Assembly: GCF_030186535.1 (NCBI RefSeq)
Contig: NZ_JASNVW010000002.1
Coordinates: 82,001 to 146,000 of the forward strand
Length of the DNA stretch: 64,000 nucleotides
Reading direction: 5' to 3'
DNA from: Ignisphaera cupida
Lineage (GTDB): Archaea > Thermoproteota > Thermoprotei_A > Sulfolobales > Ignisphaeraceae
Shown: positions 53,486 through 62,500 of the stretch, piece after piece
Position numbering within the stretch: the first letter of the stretch is position 1
How the letters are laid out: each line of letters starts with the position of its first letter
The notes under the pieces: model-generated
The model's input: only the letters and a program-made list of their open reading frames with translations
Told to the model about the DNA's origin: nothing
Databases searched by the model: none
Program-made: the position numbers and the translations under genes

Positions 53486-55303
53486 CTATAAGTTCTTTAG
53501 TATGTACATGTATTCAGGATCTTTATACGATTTAATTTTAAGTATCTCCTTAAGTGTATCAATGCTATCTTGAGTAAGCATTGCTTTAAACTTTGTTACA
53601 AGCAGTTTTGCATGTTCTAATGGAATATCAGTATACAGAATATCGCCTTCGTGAATATGTCGCCCAACCATAACATTGCCTTTAATTGATATTGCAACCT
53701 CTTGCCCCATCCTAGCCTCCTTTATTGGTTGCCCCATGTGCTGAATTTGCATTATTTCACCAATTCTTTTGCCATCTGCCTTCATTAAAGGAACACCAGG
53801 TTTTATAATACCTCCAAGCACCTCTACCCCAACTATTGCTGGATCGCTTCTTCTGAATATAAAACCTGGTAGAATCTTTATTTTTCCAGGTGATACCAAA
53901 GACTCAAATTCTTTCTGAAGTTCTAATTTCTTCTCATTTTCTACCCACTGTAGATATTCCTCTATAAGCCTATATATTATGTTGTTTGAGAACACTCTCA
54001 GATTCTCCTTCTTTACAAGATCCTCAGCCTCTGGCAAAGGTTTTACATTAAATAACAGTATGACACCAAGATATTTATCAGCTTTTGCAACAAGAGAAGC
54101 CTCTATAACATCTCTTTTTGTTAAAGGTCCCACATCAGCAATGCGTATCGATATACCTCTTTTGCTAAGTGCATTAATTATTGCTTCTAGAGTTCCCAAG
54201 GTGTCAGCTTTTACTACAACACCATTAACATCTTTTCTAAATCTCACAGTCTCAACTTCTTCTTGAACAAGTCTTTTGTATTTATCAATTTCACTTTCTT
54301 GTGGAACAACATATAGTGGAGAGCCTGCTACAGCATCTTCCAAATTTGGTGCAACAATTCTAATACCTGCTGCAGCAGATACTAATTCAACTGTTTTAAG
54401 CTCTGTTTTAGCAACTCTAATATCTGTTACTGTTTTTGGCATTAAAATAGCTCTAACCTTTGTGACTATGGGTCCATTAAGACCTGCTAAAATTATTGTA
54501 TCCCTTTCCTGTATAATGCCATCATATAGAATAACATCTATAGCTGTTCCAAATCCTGGTTGCTCCTTAACTTCAAGAACAACACCTTTTCCAGGTCCCT
54601 CAACATATAAAAGCTTTTCACTAATATATCTTTGCGCCATTCCTGCAACAACTGCAAGAAGCTCAGCTATTCCCTCACCTGTTCTTGCAGATACTGGTAC
54701 TATTGGAATTGTTTTCATGAAATCCCTAATTCTTTCAAAAATATCAGCAGAAATATCATAATTAGATAGCTGAGCAATGAGTTTATACATCAAACTCTCT
54801 AATCTCTTTACTGTTGCCTGATCTTGCTTCTTTAAACTAATAGTAATTGGTGTATCTGGATTTGGTTTCCACCCAGGTATTTTATCAATTTTATTTGCTG
54901 CTATAACAAATGGAACATTTCTCGACTTTAATATTTCTATGCTTTCTACAGTTTGAGGCATTACACCCTCATTAATATCTATAACAAGTATTGCAATATC
55001 AGCAACGCTTCCACCTCTTTTCCTGAGATTAGAAAAAAGTTCATGGCCAGGAGTATCAATGAATAGAAGCCCAGGTATTGTTAGTTTAAGAGGTATAATC
55101 TTTTTAAGAGGCTCAGTAACTTTTTCAATAACAGATATTGGAATGTTGCTAGCACCTACATGTTGTGTCATTTCCCCTGCTTCCTTCTTTACAACAGCAG
55201 TACCTCTAATCTTATCTAGTAAAGTTGTTTTGCCGTGATCAACATGACCAAGCACAACTACTATTGGTTGTCTAAGCTTTTTTGATAAACTCACTATTAA
55301 CAC
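53486..55303 (-). CDS. infB: Translation initiation factor aIF5B (IF-2)
   Basis: A 605-residue translation GTPase, the archaeal short form. G1 VVVLGHVDHGKTTLLDKIRGTAV lies near residues 14-36, then EAGEMTQHVGASNIP (switch 1), FIDTPGHELFSNLRKRGG (switch 2), AANKIDKIPGW. Domain 2 has GPGKGVVLEVKEQPGFGTAIDVILYDG; the third has VVKADTLGTLEAIINAL; the fourth LPGFIFRRSDPAIVGVEVLGG. It helps subunit joining with initiator tRNA in the P site. It is on the minus strand, opposite to its neighbours S6e and L24e. The ATG at 55303 is about 120 bases from the divergent S6e ATG. Confidence 0.96.
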   Translation of the reverse strand: MLIVSLSKKLRQPIVVVLGHVDHGKTTLLDKIRGTAVVKKEAGEMTQHVGASNIPISVIEKVTEPLKKIIPLKLTIPGLLFIDTPGHELFSNLRKRGGSVADIAILVIDINEGVMPQTVESIEILKSRNVPFVIAANKIDKIPGWKPNPDTPITISLKKQDQATVKRLESLMYKLIAQLSNYDISADIFERIRDFMKTIPIVPVSARTGEGIAELLAVVAGMAQRYISEKLLYVEGPGKGVVLEVKEQPGFGTAIDVILYDGIIQERDTIILAGLNGPIVTKVRAILMPKTVTDIRVAKTELKTVELVSAAAGIRIVAPNLEDAVAGSPLYVVPQESEIDKYKRLVQEEVETVRFRKDVNGVVVKADTLGTLEAIINALSKRGISIRIADVGPLTKRDVIEASLVAKADKYLGVILLFNVKPLPEAEDLVKKENLRVFSNNIIYRLIEEYLQWVENEKKLELQKEFESLVSPGKIKILPGFIFRRSDPAIVGVEVLGGIIKPGVPLMKADGKRIGEIMQIQHMGQPIKEARMGQEVAISIKGNVMVGRHIHEGDILYTDIPLEHAKLLVTKFKAMLTQDSIDTLKEILKIKSYKDPEYMYILKNL

Positions 55304-55427
55304 CCCTAGCTAATATTTTCAATTTCAGAATATAAGGTCTTTTATAAAAGATTTTCAAAACAGCTTTTTAGGGTTTGTTTAACAGATTTAGCTTATGAAA
55401 AGTGAAGAATGAGGTGTTCAAAAGTAA

Positions 55428-56087
55428 ATGCCAGACTTTAAAATTGTTGTTTCAGATCCCAGAGCTAAGGAGCTAAGAATAGTGCCAGTCAAGGTTGTTG
55501 GTGTACCGAATCTTGAATATAGTGAAAAACACAAGGAGCAAAGAGAGCTTGTAATTGGCAAAGCTAATCCAAAGTTAATAGAGTTGCTTAATCCAGAGCT
55601 TGGAGTTGTAATAATTAGAATATGGAAGAATAGAGCAAACAATGAAAAGGTTAAAATAGCTGCAAAGATTGTACCTGATTCATCACTAGAAATTCAGGTT
55701 ATTGCAGTTCCAGAAGCATTATTGCGTGAGAAAATAGGGGCTGGAGAAGCTATAGGTGAGGTTTTTAGAGCTCCAGCATTTCAGATAAGAATAAGTGGTG
55801 GAGAAGCTTCGAGGCTTATTGGAATGAGGATTGGTGATAGAATAGATGGGTCTGTAATAGGTTTTCCAAATATTGTTCTAGAGATTAGAGGTGGATCTGA
55901 TTTAGCAGGATTTCCGATGAGAAAAGACATAAGTGGAGCTGTCAAAAAATATGTTCTCTTATCTTCAGGTCCTGGTTATAGACCAAAAGAGGAGGGAGAG
56001 AGAAGAAGAAAGCTTGTAAGAGGCAACACAATTTCAGAGGATATTGTTCAAATAAATACTGTTGCCATATTTAAAAGTGTAAAATAA
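55428..56087 (+). CDS. rps6e: Ribosomal protein S6e
   Basis: A 219-residue S6e-type protein, longer than the usual 125-150 residue archaeal form. The S6e part is the middle and end: FQIRISGGEASRLIGMRIGDRIDGSVIGFPNIVLEIRGGSDLAGFPMRKDISGAVKKYVLLSSGPGYRPKEEGERRRKLVRGNTISEDIVQINTV. The first 95 residues (VSDPRAKELRIVPVKVVGVPNLEYSEKHKE ... NPELGVVIIRIWKNRANNEKVKI) form an extra N-terminal domain. It precedes the aIF2-gamma gene as is common in archaea. Confidence 0.9.
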   Translation: MPDFKIVVSDPRAKELRIVPVKVVGVPNLEYSEKHKEQRELVIGKANPKLIELLNPELGVVIIRIWKNRANNEKVKIAAKIVPDSSLEIQVIAVPEALLREKIGAGEAIGEVFRAPAFQIRISGGEASRLIGMRIGDRIDGSVIGFPNIVLEIRGGSDLAGFPMRKDISGAVKKYVLLSSGPGYRPKEEGERRRKLVRGNTISEDIVQINTVAIFKSVK

Positions 56088-56134
56088 GTATGTTTTTAAT
56101 TCTCTAAACGAGATTTTCTGTTGTGGTGTATTTA

Positions 56135-57367
56135 ATGTCTAGTTCAAGAAACTTTATACCAAGCATTATAATTGGTGTTGTTGGCCATGTTGACCATGGC
56201 AAAACTACGCTTGTTCAAGCATTAACAGGTATATGGACTGCTCGATATTCAGAGGAGCTTAAAAGATCCATGACGATATACTTAGGTTATGCCCAGACAT
56301 CTATATTTCACTGTAGTAATGCAGAGCCTCCAGACTCCTACGTAACATCTGCTAGTTCTTGTGGTGAAAACGCAGAGCCTAGGTATTTAAAAACTGTGTC
56401 CTTTGTTGATGCTCCTGGTCACGAAATTCTCATGTCAACAATGCTTTCAGGAGCATCTTTAATGGATGCTGCAATAGTTGTTGTAGCAGCCAATGAACCT
56501 TGTCCTCAGCCTCAAACACGTGAGCATGTCAAAGCTTTAGAAATTCTTGAAATAGATCAGGTTGTAGTTGTTCAAAATAAGGTTGATGTAGTTTCAAGGG
56601 AAAATGTTATGACCAACTATAGACAGATAAGAGAGTTTCTAGAAAGTACACGATATTCTAAAGCACCAATAATTCCTGTAAGTGCTCTTCACAAAGCTAA
56701 TATAAATGCTGTTGCAATGGCTATTGCAAAGCTTTTTAAAGAACCTGAAAGAATTCTTGGAAAACCTGCTATAATGCAAATTGCTAGAAGCTTCGATGTT
56801 AATTTGCCTGGAACAAGACCTGAGAAATTGGTTGGTGGTGTTGTTGGAGGAGGGCTTGTAAGAGGTGAGATATCTGTTGGTGATGAAGTTGAGATAAAAC
56901 CTGGTGCAAGAATTGAGACAAAGGGCAAGGTTAAATATGAGCCACTAGTAACAGAGGTTGTAAGTATTAGATATGGAGATATGGAATCTGATGTGGCTAA
57001 ACCAGGTGGTTTAGTAGCTATAGGAACAAAGCTTGATCCTTCATTAACAAAGAATAATAGGCTTGTTGGTCAAGTTCTTGGACATGACGTTCCAGATCCT
57101 GTTAACGACATTTCAATAGAGTATAGAATGCTGGATAAAGTAGTAGGGGCAAGAGAGCTTGAGACACCACCTCAGCTAAAAAATAGAGACAAAATAATAC
57201 TGATAGTTGGTACTGCACCTACAATTGCTGTTATTCAAAAGATTTCAAGTGATGTGATGGAGGTGAAAACAGAAAATCCCATAGTTGTTTTCGATAAAAG
57301 TAAGGCAGCCATATTGGCACAAGTAAAAGGTAGATGGAGACTTGTTGGCTGGGGGAGTGTAAAATAG
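56135..57367 (+). CDS. eif2g: Translation initiation factor aIF2 gamma
   Basis: A 410-residue GTPase from ATG 56135 (MSSSRNFIPS); the in-frame GTG 56123 is part of the GGTG ribosome site. The G motifs are GVVGHVDHGKTTLVQALTGIWTARYSEELKRSMTI, SFVDAPGHEILMSTMLSGASLMDAAIVVVAANEPCPQPQTREH and VQNKVDVV. Domains 2 and 3 have RSFDVNLPGTRPEKLVGGVVGGGLVRGE. The zinc-knuckle segment is weak: only two cysteines remain (HCSNAEPP ... SSCGENAEP). It carries initiator Met-tRNA to the small subunit. Confidence 0.95.
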   Translation: MSSSRNFIPSIIIGVVGHVDHGKTTLVQALTGIWTARYSEELKRSMTIYLGYAQTSIFHCSNAEPPDSYVTSASSCGENAEPRYLKTVSFVDAPGHEILMSTMLSGASLMDAAIVVVAANEPCPQPQTREHVKALEILEIDQVVVVQNKVDVVSRENVMTNYRQIREFLESTRYSKAPIIPVSALHKANINAVAMAIAKLFKEPERILGKPAIMQIARSFDVNLPGTRPEKLVGGVVGGGLVRGEISVGDEVEIKPGARIETKGKVKYEPLVTEVVSIRYGDMESDVAKPGGLVAIGTKLDPSLTKNNRLVGQVLGHDVPDPVNDISIEYRMLDKVVGARELETPPQLKNRDKIILIVGTAPTIAVIQKISSDVMEVKTENPIVVFDKSKAAILAQVKGRWRLVGWGSVK

Positions 57368-57765
57368 CAAACTGCTTTGCAGTCATAGATACAAATGTGC
57401 TTTTATTAATTGCAGAAGGACTTGCTTCTTTTGATAGTTTTTATGAAGTATTAGAAGGGTGTGAACCTGTGATCATAACTCCAGTTCTTCAGGAATTAAA
57501 GAAACTTGTAGAAAATGCAAGTGATAAGAAATCTAGACTTGCTAAGTGGGTTCTTGAAAATGTTATTTCAAGACTGAGGATTGTGGAATTTAATTTCCAA
57601 GGAGCCGTAGATGAGGCGTTGATTGCTTATGCAAAAAATTTACGTAATCAAGGCTTCAGAGTGTTTGTAGTATCTACAGATAAGAAAGTTCGGGAAAAAG
57701 CTTTGAAAGAACATATAGATATAATTATATATAAATCATCGAAGAGAATGTTTGAATCTCTATAA
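57334..57765 (+). CDS. PIN-domain RNase-like protein (Fcf1/VapC9-like)
   Basis: A 143-residue PIN protein. Acidic metal-site residues are in AVIDTNVLLLIAEGL (D19), TPVLQELKKL (E54) and VVSTDKKVREKAL (D116). In archaea such a gene often lies between aIF2-gamma and RpoE; its eukaryotic cousins Fcf1/Utp24 cut pre-rRNA, so an rRNA-processing role is likely. The ATG at 57334 lies 34 bases inside the aIF2-gamma gene; no other start precedes the first aspartate, so the overlap looks real. Confidence 0.8.
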   Translation: METCWLGECKIANCFAVIDTNVLLLIAEGLASFDSFYEVLEGCEPVIITPVLQELKKLVENASDKKSRLAKWVLENVISRLRIVEFNFQGAVDEALIAYAKNLRNQGFRVFVVSTDKKVREKALKEHIDIIIYKSSKRMFESL

Positions 57766-57827
57766 CCATAAGCTTTTAAGTTTTGTATAAATTGTAGAAA
57801 GTACTTGGGATTATTTGGTGAAATTAT

Positions 57828-58364
57828 TTGTTTAGGATATACAGGCTTAGAGATATTGTTAGAATAGATCCATCGAAAATCAACAGACCATTAGAAGAAG
57901 TAGCACTAGATGAGTTGAGAAAGAAGTATGAGGGATTGAAAGATAAAAACCTTGGTATAGTGATTGCTATAACCGATGTTAATGTTGATCCAATGGGTTA
58001 TATACCAATTGGTGATGGAGCACCATACCACAGAGTAGAGTTTACAGCTATTACTTATGTTCCGCTTGTTAATGAGGTTGTAGAAGGTGAGGTTGTAACA
58101 GTTGGGAGAGGTGGGGCAACAATTTCTCTTGGTCCACTTGAGGGATTTGTTCACATACAGCAAATAGCTGATGATGATGTTTCTTATGATGTTGCAAGAA
58201 ATGTTATTGTTTGTAAAAATACAAAGAGATTTGTAATGCAAGGTGATATGGTTAGAGCAAGAATAACTAGTGTTTCCCTAGGTGCTGTAGGTAAACCACC
58301 TAGAGTTACAATGACTATGAGACAACCATATTTAGGAAAACTGGATTGGTTATCAAAGAAATAA
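57828..58364 (+). CDS. rpoE1: RNA polymerase subunit E' (Rpb7-like)
   Basis: A 178-residue RpoE' stalk protein. The N-terminal Rpb7-type domain begins FRIYRLRDIVRIDPSKINRPLEEVALDELRKKYEGL and the S1 RNA-binding domain has EVVEGEVVTVGRGGATISLGPLEGFVHIQQIADDDVS. With RpoF it forms the stalk that aids promoter opening. The start is TTG at 57828. In many archaea spt4 and S24e follow; here a guide RNA and an unknown gene come next. Confidence 0.95.
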   Translation: MFRIYRLRDIVRIDPSKINRPLEEVALDELRKKYEGLKDKNLGIVIAITDVNVDPMGYIPIGDGAPYHRVEFTAITYVPLVNEVVEGEVVTVGRGGATISLGPLEGFVHIQQIADDDVSYDVARNVIVCKNTKRFVMQGDMVRARITSVSLGAVGKPPRVTMTMRQPYLGKLDWLSKK

Positions 58365-58380
58365 TTTTTCATGTAATTGT

Positions 58381-58430
58381 GTGATGAGCCTTGTAAGGAC
58401 TGAATCAAATGATGTGACTGGGGATGCTGA
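58381..58430 (+). ncRNA. C/D box guide sRNA
   Basis: All four boxes are present in order: C GTGATGA (58381-58387), D' CTGA (58400-58403), C' ATGATGT (58409-58415, one change from consensus) and D CTGA (58427-58430). The guides are GCCTTGTAAGGA (12 bases before D') and GACTGGGGATG (11 bases before D), with a 5-base D'-C' spacer, the tight layout of archaeal dual-guide RNAs that direct 2'-O-methylation. By the D+5 rule, targets would carry UCCUUACAAGGC (methylated at its fifth base, U) and CAUCCCCAGUC (fifth base, C). I could not match them to an rRNA or tRNA. It lies between rpoE1 and a gene starting 4 bases later. Confidence 0.8.
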
Positions 58431-58434
58431 TTAA

Positions 58435-58851
58435 ATGGTTTGGATTAGTAAAAGAGAAATAGCGTACTATATAATTCTCAGAAAAGCTTTCAATAACAGA
58501 ACCTTTAACTTAGGCGAGGCACTTGATATACTATCCCTTTTTGGGTCAAAAAATATTGGAAGAAAAACTATAAAAAAACTCGTAAAAAAAGGATTTATAG
58601 AAAAAGTTGATGAATTGAACTACAATGTTGTTGAAATTGAAAAAGCCTTTGAAAAACTTTTAAATCAATACATGATGCAAAGACTCTTTAAAAACCTAAA
58701 GTCGAAAGGATACAATGTAAAAATTGATGTAAAAAACAACAGCATTGTTTTAACTACATGTGATCAAACTCTTGAAAAGGTAATTAAAATTCTTAATTTC
58801 ATTAGTTTATCAGTGGAATGCGAAGAATATCCAGTTTCCTCTACACTATGA
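58435..58851 (+). CDS. Unrecognised protein with a possible winged-helix start
   Basis: A 138-residue, Lys/Asn/Ile-rich protein in an unknown family. The N-terminal half (about 5-60), SKREIAYYIILRKAF followed by FNLGEALDILSLFGSKNIGRKTIKKLVKKGFIEKVDELNY, looks like a three-helix winged-helix domain ending in a strand, as in DNA-binding or regulatory proteins. The second half alternates helix and strand (LEKVIKILNFISLSVECEEY). Its ATG is four bases after a C/D box sRNA, so the sRNA would be in its leader or made from the same transcript. It stands where spt4/S24e are often found after rpoE. Confidence 0.65.
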   Translation: MVWISKREIAYYIILRKAFNNRTFNLGEALDILSLFGSKNIGRKTIKKLVKKGFIEKVDELNYNVVEIEKAFEKLLNQYMMQRLFKNLKSKGYNVKIDVKNNSIVLTTCDQTLEKVIKILNFISLSVECEEYPVSSTL

Positions 58852-58941
58852 TATAGTAAGTAATTAAGCTGTAATATATTGAATAGTATGGTGGGAATTT
58901 CTAAAAAAGTTTTATATGAGTATATTGTGTGATGCTCTGCT

Positions 58942-59235
58942 CTAATCTTTCTTTGATATAACTATTTCTATGGTTGAAACTCTGCTTTGTCTGCCATCAC
59001 TGCCAGTTATTGTTTGACTGCCAATTGTTATATTTTTAACCTCTATCTTTCCTGGAAGGAATCTGTTTCTAACAATTTCTATGGCATCAACAGCTTTGCT
59101 TATAGCTCTACCTCTAGCCTTTACAACAACTTCATTTACTCCCTGGTTTAATAATGTTAACATTGCTAGGACATAGTTCATTACAGGTTTTTTACCAACA
59201 AGTACTGTGTTTGCAGATGTGGGTGTTTGCGACAT
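58942..59235 (-). CDS. albA: Chromatin protein Alba (lysine-bearing form)
   Basis: A 97-residue Alba. The DNA-binding [50 protein letters not shown] has K15 and K16, the pair matching the acetylated lysine (K16) of Sulfolobus Alba. The hairpin loop with [11 protein letters not shown] is the minor-groove arm. It coats DNA and RNA and can bridge duplexes. It lies on the minus strand, beside reverse gyrase, which is divergent to it. Confidence 0.95.
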   Translation of the reverse strand: MSQTPTSANTVLVGKKPVMNYVLAMLTLLNQGVNEVVVKARGRAISKAVDAIEIVRNRFLPGKIEVKNITIGSQTITGSDGRQSRVSTIEIVISKKD

Positions 59236-59535
59236 TGGTTTTCAACCCTTAGTTTTATGTCTTTTTGTTCTTAGTAAGTTTTAGAATGACTAGGGATTAA
59301 AAATTTATTTGCTGTAATGAGAAATTGTGATGCAAACTATATTATTAATAATTGTTATGAATCCATATATTGCTTTGCAAAGTGTATTAGCTTTGAAGAG
59401 ATTTTCCATTATTCTAGATAACAGATATTTAAATTCAAGAAGTATAAGCATTAATTTTATAACAAGTTTTTCTGCTAATATGGCATGAACCTTAGTTTTT
59501 TTCTAAAATCTTCTTGAAAGAGTTAAGCTTTAGCA
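59236..59535. other. Intergenic region between Alba and reverse gyrase
   Basis: A 300-base AT-rich gap between divergent genes. It holds TTAAAAATTT at 59297-59306 and GCTGTAATGAG at 59311-59321, a pair also found before the second Alba. A 52-codon frame from ATG 59330 to TGA at 59486-59488 (MQTILLIIVMNPYIALQ...) starts close to where a TATA box at 59297-59306 would begin transcription. Its protein looks unlike any family, so it is left uncalled as a gene. TTAAGCTTTA near 59523-59531 is a candidate TATA box for the gyrase gene. Confidence 0.4.
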
Positions 59536-62500
59536 TTGGGTATCAAGTTGCTGATGATAGAATATAGGAATGGTTTTAGCAACTATTGTAGGCAATTGAA
59601 TGAGCTAGGAAGTAAAGCTGTAGTTGTGTGTATAAGAAAAGATAGTACCTCTTCTTTTTTTGAGGATCTGAAAAATGTTATTGAAAAGGAGATTGTATTC
59701 TTTAAGGATTTTTTTAAGCAGTGTACAGGGTATGAGATGAGATCTTTTCAAGAGTATTGGAGCAAGAAGCTATTATTTGGAGAGTCCTTTGCACTTGTTG
59801 CTCCAACTGGTGTTGGCAAATCAACTCTTTTAACTGTTTATGCACTTTACAAGACTTTGTTTTATAATAGCAAGGTTTATATGATTGCTCCTACTAGAGA
59901 AATAGCAAAACAATTGCATAGAAAAATAGTTAGTTATGTTGAAAATATTAAAGACTTGGGATATGATGTAAAAAAGATAAAGATATTGTTGTATGATTCA
60001 ACAGCTAGGAATAGTGAGGAAGTAAAAAACTCTATAATGAATGGAGACTTTAACGTTTTAATAACATCAGCTGCTTTTCTTTCAAGACATCACATGCTTA
60101 TAATGGATAAAAAAGTTGATGTTATTATTGCAGATGATCTAGATTCTATTTTAAGAAATTCTAAAAATGTTGATAGAGTTCTTCACTTGCTTGGATTCGA
60201 TGATGAGATAATAGAAATAGGATTGCAGTTAGTGAAAATGAGACAGAAAATGCTTGTAGCAAAGATTTCAAAGGGATTAGAATATGTTGATGAAATTAGA
60301 AAAGAGATGCTGGAGCTGGAAGCATCTCTTAAAGATAAGTTATCAAAAGTCACAACACAACTTGTAGTTGCTTCAGCAACTGGAAGATCAAAAGGAATAA
60401 AGGCTCTTTTGCTGAAAGAGCTTCTTGGTTTTGATGCTGGAGCTGTTTTTGAGTATCTGAGAAATGTAGATGATGTATATATTGATTTGAATAGAATTGA
60501 TGAAATTGTAGACATAGTTAAAACTATTGGAAGTGGGGTAATATTTGTTTCAAATCTATATAAAAACTTTGTTGATAAATTAACAGATTTGTTAAGCAGA
60601 AACAACATTAGATTTGCTATAGCGAAGAGTGGCAATAAAGCAGTTGACAAGTTCAGAAAAGGTGAAGTTGATGTTTTAATAGGGTCGGCATCATATTATG
60701 GAATCCTTGTTAGAGGTCTTGACGAGCCACAAAGAATTAGATTTGCAGTGTTTATTGGAGTTCCACATACTATGAAAAAACTTGATGATGCTTTGAATAA
60801 TGTTAGATTCATGTTCATTCTACTTAAGACGCTTAAAAACTATGGGCTGAATGTAGATGAGGATTTGAAGAGAGTTGTTAATATAATCCAAAATTCAACT
60901 CCTGCACAACTTATTCTATACTCAAAAATGTTAAGAGGAATTCTCGAACCACAACAAAATGTGCATGGTGTTGTCGATAATGTAAATATCTTAAAAATTG
61001 TAAAGAACAAGCTTGTTTCAATAGTAAAGCATTTGCTCGACAAACAAAGCCACATATTAGTAGAAAACTATGGAATAATAGTCAAGGATGACAATGGACA
61101 AATTCAAGTTGTCAAACCAGATTTGTTTACCTATATTCAGGCAAGTGGTAGAACATCTAGAATTGTTGGAAAGAGCAAGTGCTATGGTGTTTCGATAGTT
61201 TTTGAAAAGTATCACGAACTTGTTAAGATACTTGAGAGGAGACTTAAGAAAATAACCTTGTTTAATGGGTTTAGAGGGTACAGTAAAGAGTTTATTTACG
61301 AAGCTTTCAAAAAAATTGTTCAGAGCAGAGCTGAAGGTGGATCTGCCGATGGAATTCAAATTGAGAATATAAAACCCATTTTAATAGTTGTTGAATCACC
61401 TACAAAAGCTAGAACTATAGCCTCAATGTTTGGAAAACCTGTTAAGAAAATTTATGGAAATATAATTGTCTATGAAACTGTTATACCACTTGAGGACAGA
61501 GTTTTTGTAGCCATGGTTACTGCTACACTTGGACATTTAACTGACTTAGTTGTTGATGAAGGCTTTCATGGTGTTAAGGAATTGGGGTCTGGAGGATATG
61601 CTGCAATATATGATTTCATAACAAAGTGTAGAAACTGTGGAGCACAACACGTTGGAGCCTTTGACTCATGTCCTTATTGCAACTCTTTCGATGTTTACAC
61701 ATCAGCTTCTATTTACAATGTATTGAAAAAACTTGCTTCAGAGGTTAGTGCCGTTTTCATAGCAACCGATCCTGATACAGAAGGTGAGAAAATTGCATTT
61801 GATGTTTACAACTTAATCTATAGTTATAACCAAAACATTTACAGAATAGAGTTTAGAGAGGTTACTAAAAACGCCATTCTCTCAGCACTTAAAAATCCAA
61901 GGAAAATAGATTTGAATAAGGTTCTAGCTCAAATCACCAGAAGAATAGCTGATAGATGGATAGGATTCGAGCTTAGCATGTATCTTCAAAACATGTTTAA
62001 CAAGCCTTGGCTTGGTGCTGGAAGAGTACAGTCACCTGTTTTATTATGGACTGTCAACAGATATGTTGAATATAAAGCAAATCAAGGTCATGCAATAGTC
62101 GTTACAATTCTTGGATATAAACATAAGCTATTTTTAGGATCCATAGACAAGGCTAAGGCTGAGGAAATAGCTAGGAGAATCTATGAAAAAGGTGTGAGAA
62201 TAGCTGATGTGAAATACGAGGAAATCGTCTTGAATCCGCCACCCCCATATACAACAGATACTTTATTAGCAGAAGCAAACATGCTTTATGGGTTTTCAGC
62301 ATCGAAGACAATGTCATTAGCTCAAAACCTATTTGAAATGGGTTTAATAACCTATCATAGAACAGATTCAACAAGAATTTCATCAATAGGCATGGCCATA
62401 GCAAGAGAAGCATTAGAGAAAATGAATTTAAGTGCTTTTTACATGCCCAGGTCATGGGATAGGAATATAAGAGGTGAAGACGCACATGAAGCAATAAGAC

